Assembly: GCF_040096015.1 (NCBI RefSeq)
Contig: NZ_JBBMFO010000006.1
Location: forward strand, 4,392 to 68,391
Source: Peptoniphilus_A hominis
GTDB lineage: Bacteria > Bacillota > Clostridia > Tissierellales > Peptoniphilaceae
Direction of reading: 5' to 3'
Length of the DNA stretch: 64,000 nucleotides
Shown: positions 60,936 through 64,000 of the stretch, in pieces
How the letters are laid out: the number at the start of each line of letters is the position of its first letter
Numbering within the stretch: the stretch's first letter is position 1
Translations under genes and position numbers: made by a program
The notes under the pieces: generated by a model
The model's input: the letters and a program-made list of their open reading frames with translations, nothing else
Databases searched by the model: none
What the model was told of the DNA's origin: nothing

Positions 60936-61161
60936 AAGAGAAAATTTTTAAGAGATATAAATTGTATATTACACGGCAAAATTTCAACAAAGACACATAT
61001 GATAGAAGAATAGAAAGGTACTGTAAACAAGAAGATGAATTTAATAGTATAAAATAATTTACTTGAATAGTTCTTAAGATATATTTTCACAAACGGACTC
61101 AGATTCATTAAAACATGTCTCAAAAAGTATTCTATGTATGGGACATTATAGTCTGATACTA

Positions 61162-61248
61162 TTTAACGATAACCTTATGCTATCGTTAAATAGTTTAGTC
61201 GATATGTTCCAACATACAGACAGGTTCACTTGACATACTTAGTGTTCA
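61162..61248 (+). repeat. element right-end repeat, copy B
   Basis: TTTAACGATA (61162-61171) inverted with TATCGTTAAA (61181-61190), CGATATGTTCC next to it, and a tract beginning CTTGACATACTT at 61219 and ending GTTTCAT at 61248. It matches copy A with scattered substitutions. The sequence between it and the scar at 61387 is again G/C-rich, including a run of eight or nine G near 61310, and differs from copy A. Confidence 0.7.
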
Positions 61249-61386
61249 CTTGTTTCATGTTGAAGCCCTAACTCTACTTTCGCGCGATTAAGAAAGTTAA
61301 TCGATGCGGGGGGGGAGGTAGGTCTCATGTCAGGCTTTCCCAAAGGAATGCGAGCAAGTAGGGGACATTCTTTGGTGAAAGCTACG

Positions 61387-61425
61387 GCGGAGAGTGTCGT
61401 ATTGATGTCAAAAATAAGATTATAG
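61387..61425 (+). pseudogene. rumA/rlmD 3'-end scar B
   Basis: One frame reads AESVVLMSKIRL and stops at 61425. E-S-V-V-L-M-S-K is a normal variant of the RumA/RlmD C-terminal motif. Compared with scar A, 22 of 27 bases agree in the nine shared codons, and the differences keep the protein pattern. As at scar A, the left flank is unrelated, so this again looks like an element/target junction. Confidence 0.55.
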
Positions 61426-61476
61426 ATTATAATAGTGTTGAAAGTGGTAGATTTTAGGATTTTTAGAGGGTTTTGT

Positions 61477-61815
61477 ATGAATTTTGAAAAAATTGTAATT
61501 AGTTTATTACCTATAGCAGGATTGCTTTTGTCTTTCTTTTATAAGTATAAAGCAAATGGAAATATCAGTAAGTATAGTGGATTTAGAACAGCATTAAGTA
61601 TGAAATCAAAAGAAAACTGGGAGTATGGGCATAAGTATGCAGCTAAACTTTTGCGAATATATGCTATATTTTTTATATTATTAAATATTATAATAATAGT
61701 TAGTAATAGTTTAAATAATACAACTATGACAGTCATAGTTATATTGCAAATGTTATTTTACTTCATCATTGGATATAAAGTTAATAATGCTTTGGCGAAA
61801 AAAGAAAATAGTTAG
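61477..61815 (+). CDS. SdpI-like small membrane protein
   Basis: About 112 residues with three or four hydrophobic segments (8-23, 64-80, 88-105). The segment SKYSGFRTALSMKSKENWEYGHKYAAKLL is the SdpI/YhfL signature (G-x-R-T-x-x-S-x-x-x-x-x-x-W-x-x-x-x-x-x-x-A). The ATG at 61477 is chosen for AGAGGG just upstream; a TTG at 61435 is in frame. SdpI gives Bacillus subtilis immunity to the SdpC toxin. Here no toxin gene is adjacent, so an orphan immunity or general membrane role is inferred. Confidence 0.75.
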   Translation: MNFEKIVISLLPIAGLLLSFFYKYKANGNISKYSGFRTALSMKSKENWEYGHKYAAKLLRIYAIFFILLNIIIIVSNSLNNTTMTVIVILQMLFYFIIGYKVNNALAKKENS

Positions 61816-62449
61816 AATCTATTAAGAATTAAAAAAAGATAAAGTTGTAAATATTGAAAATAAAAAAATAAAACGGTAATACAAGGTGACGACATTGAGT
61901 CTTGGGGTGTAGTATTAATTCTTATAATTTTAATTGATAATGCAAATGTTGCATGAACGCAAATGTAAATACAATTATTAATGTTAATGTAATAGCGAAG
62001 GTAAGCGGTGGTTTCAATTACAAATTAACTAATATTAAAGATTATAGTTTATGATGAAAATCCTAAAGTTATATTTAAATTATGACTTGAGGTTGAAATA
62101 GAAAATTGACAAGAATAAAAACTAAATATCCAATCAAACCAACAGAACCCGACATGCCTCTTAAAGCGGCGTAGATCGGGTCTTTTAATTGCAAAAATAG
62201 CTCCACCACGTATGCTCAGTTCTTGTTCATTAGGAATTACACCATAAAAATCTAAATATAGAATAGTGCCAAATGCTCGAATAAAAACTGGACAAATACG
62301 TGAATGGAAATGTTAAACACTAATTTAAAAATATATCCGATGTGGAATTATTTCTAAATAGATTTGAGTTATATGATTTTACACTTTATAATATACTTAG
62401 ATTAAGTTCCAAAACGGAAATAATTCTAAATAAATAGAGGTGTAGGCGT
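61816..62449 (+). other. non-coding gap with one terminator-like hairpin
   Basis: About 630 bases without a supported gene. CCCGA (62148-62152) pairs with TCGGG (62176-62180), with inner GCC/GGC pairing, followed by TCTTTT. This resembles a terminator that has lost the gene it served. The rest is A/T-rich with stops in all frames. GAGGTG just before 62450 serves the next gene. Confidence 0.5.
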
Positions 62450-63748
62450 ATGGAAATAAAGCGTGATTATTATTTAGATAAATTAATAGGAAAAAAAGAC
62501 AATGGGTTCATTAAGATTATTACAGGAATTAGAAGGAGCGGTAAATCTTATTTACTTAATAATCTTTTTTATAATTATTTGCTTGAGAATGGAGTAGATG
62601 AAAACCATATTATAAAATTTGCATTTGATTCAGGAAGAGATTTATTAAAAATTGGCGAAGATTTAATAGATTTAGATGTACTGAGCGGTGAAAGATTAGT
62701 AGATCCTAAAAAATTTTTAGACTATATCATGAGTAAAACGAATGATAACGATAAATTTTATATCCTCTTAGATGAAGTTCAATTGCTTAAATCTTTTGAG
62801 CAAGTCTTAAATGGATTTTTGCGTCAAGACAATTTTGATGTTTATGTTACTGGGAGTAATTCTAGATTCTTATCTAAGGATGTCATTACTGAATTTGCAG
62901 GTAGGGGTGATGAGATTCATATTATGCCCCTTGTATTTTCTGAATTTCTTCAAACTTATGATGGCGACAAAGAAGATGCTTTTGCTGAATATCAAGTTTA
63001 CGGAGGTTTACCAGCTGGAGCTTTAATGAAAAGGGATGAAGATAAGATGAATTATCTAAAGGGGCAACTCGAAAATGTATATTTGCGAGATATTGTTCAT
63101 AGGTATGACATACGCTTAACTTCTGAACTAGAAGACTTACTTAATATTTTAGCATCAGGAATTTCAAGCCTTACTAATCCAAGTAAAATAGCCTCAACTT
63201 TTAAGTCCATAAAAAAATCTAAAATTTCCGCAAATACAATTGATAAGTTTATAGGCTACTTTGAAGATTCTTTTATCTTAAAAAGAGTATATAGATATGA
63301 TGTTAAAGGGAGAAAATATATAGGCACACCTTATAAAATATACTTTGAAGATCTAGGACTTAGAAATGCAAGATTAAATTTTAGGCAGATAGAACCAACT
63401 CACTTAATGGAAAATATCATTTATAACGAATTAAGATATCGTGGCTATATGGTCGATGTAGGAATGGTCTTGAAAAGGGAAAATATTAATAATAAAGATA
63501 TAAAGAAACAACTTGAAGTTGACTTCATAGCTAACCTTGGAAGCAAAAGATATTATATTCAATCTGCATATAGCCTCCCATCCATAGATAAAACAAATCA
63601 AGAAAAAGCGTCCTTGTTAAATATTGATGACTCATTTAAAAAAATTATTATCGTGAAAGATCGAATGAAGCCGTTTTTAGATGAAAATGGAATACTCACT
63701 ATTAATTTATTTGACTTCTTATTGGATAAGGATAGTTTAGATTTATAA
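62450..63748 (+). CDS. DUF4143-type AAA ATPase
   Basis: A 432-residue ATPase. Walker A is GIRRSGKS (26-33), Walker B is FYILLDEVQLL, and the sensor region is DVYVTGSNSRFLS. Then follow the AGRGDEIHIMPLVFSEFLQTY and YGGLPAGALMKRDEDKMNYL segments and the C-terminal DUF4143 domain (VDFIANLGSKRYYIQSAYSLP), which has a nuclease-like fold. The family is widespread in anaerobes, often near mobile elements, and its role is unknown. Complete length, with a good start (GAGGTGTAGGCGT before ATG). Confidence 0.88.
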   Translation: MEIKRDYYLDKLIGKKDNGFIKIITGIRRSGKSYLLNNLFYNYLLENGVDENHIIKFAFDSGRDLLKIGEDLIDLDVLSGERLVDPKKFLDYIMSKTNDNDKFYILLDEVQLLKSFEQVLNGFLRQDNFDVYVTGSNSRFLSKDVITEFAGRGDEIHIMPLVFSEFLQTYDGDKEDAFAEYQVYGGLPAGALMKRDEDKMNYLKGQLENVYLRDIVHRYDIRLTSELEDLLNILASGISSLTNPSKIASTFKSIKKSKISANTIDKFIGYFEDSFILKRVYRYDVKGRKYIGTPYKIYFEDLGLRNARLNFRQIEPTHLMENIIYNELRYRGYMVDVGMVLKRENINNKDIKKQLEVDFIANLGSKRYYIQSAYSLPSIDKTNQEKASLLNIDDSFKKIIIVKDRMKPFLDENGILTINLFDFLLDKDSLDL

Positions 63749-63818
63749 TGAATAACTTAACTTATTCGTTATGGATATATTCCAATATACGAGGCTTCCC
63801 TAAAAATTAAATTTTATC

Positions 63819-64000
63819 TGTACTGACCACTCAAGCCACTGCGAGACGGTAGGACTTTTGTCCAAACTCGATGTCGATAAGCACATAAGTGTTGAAATTG
63901 AACTGGATGAGATGGATTTGACAAGTGCGGAGAGCAAAGCAACATATGCTCAAATCAAAGAATATGTTTGGAATAAATTTCAATTAAAAGTTTCAACATT
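63819..64000 (+). pseudogene. 3' part of rumA/rlmD (23S rRNA uracil methyltransferase), scar C, cut by the window end
   Basis: From 63819 the frame is open to the window end: CTDHSSHCETVGLLSKLDVD, then KHISVEIELDEMDL, then TSAESKATYAQIKEYVWNKF and QLKVST. The H-x-E-T-V-x-L-L-S-K motif plus the following extension (DLTSAESKATY...IKEYV) is the known C-terminus of clostridial RumA/RlmD-type methyltransferases. The methylase core and AdoMet motifs are missing to the left, where an in-frame stop lies near 63807. It is therefore the right flank of the integration target. Hairpin-like TCGTTATGGA/TCCAATATACGA at 63766-63792 corresponds to the end repeats before scars A and B. Confidence 0.75.

Noticed and set aside
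1..64000. CRISPR arrays, tRNA and rRNA genes
   Set aside because: I saw no regularly spaced direct repeats of CRISPR size and no recognisable tRNA or rRNA sequence on either strand.

Overview
The window is AT-rich, densely packed, strongly plus-strand-biased DNA of a low-GC Firmicute. Gene content and composition suggest an anaerobe of the Peptoniphilus/Anaerococcus/Finegoldia or clostridial type, but no rRNA, tRNA or housekeeping core gene is present to fix the genus. Almost all of it is a composite mobile element: a Tn1549-superfamily integrative and conjugative element (ICE) with insertions and scars of other elements.

Layout. (1) 1-2386: right end of a serine-recombinase element lodged in the ICE gene maff2; only the last 27 codons of maff2 remain beside it. 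(2) 2472-13854: conjugation module (VirB6/TrbL, PrgI, VirB4, a DNA methyltransferase, an NlpC/P60 CD1108-type hydrolase, DUF4315, a leucine-rich-repeat/coiled-coil surface protein, CD1107). (3) 14103-18087: AbiE toxin-antitoxin pair behind a palindromic promoter, topoisomerase III, and a frameshifted ToxN/AbiQ-like toxin. (4) 18230-29809: a giant ArdC-like/methylase/SNF2 helicase protein of about 3470 residues, with a TnpV-like gene overprinted in another frame, and an OB-fold protein. (5) 30146-38362: a self-contained RiPP (ribosomally made, modified peptide) cluster: a 33-residue Cys-rich precursor, a radical SAM/SPASM maturase, an M50 membrane protease with a PqqD-like front domain, a membrane-bound spermidine-synthase-like protein, a two-gene ABC exporter, and a sensor kinase with its response regulator. 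This is the most novel part of the window. (6) 38505-41601: IS256 debris, relaxase and MobC on the minus strand, a candidate oriT. (7) 41642-50132: a TetR-controlled operon with three copies of one palindromic operator, encoding an ECF-type transporter, two half ABC transporters and a MATE efflux protein. (8) 50943-57031: sigma-like factor, a possible structured leader, a small protein, and three overlapping large serine recombinases. (9) 57221-64000: KilA-N protein, a broken ABC-F resistance gene, an orphan nuclease-like protein, an SdpI-like protein and a DUF4143 ATPase, punctuated by three scars that all read like the 3' end of the 23S rRNA methyltransferase gene rumA/rlmD.

How it fits together. 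Relaxase/MobC, the VirB-like channel, topoisomerase, helicase and OB-fold protein would process and transfer the DNA. The three serine recombinases would excise and integrate it, with rumA as the likely target. AbiE, the methyltransferases and the distal nuclease-like gene are stabilisation, anti-restriction or defence cargo. The RiPP cluster and the TetR/ECF/ABC/MATE operon are fitness cargo. All functions are read from motifs and gene order; no database search was possible.
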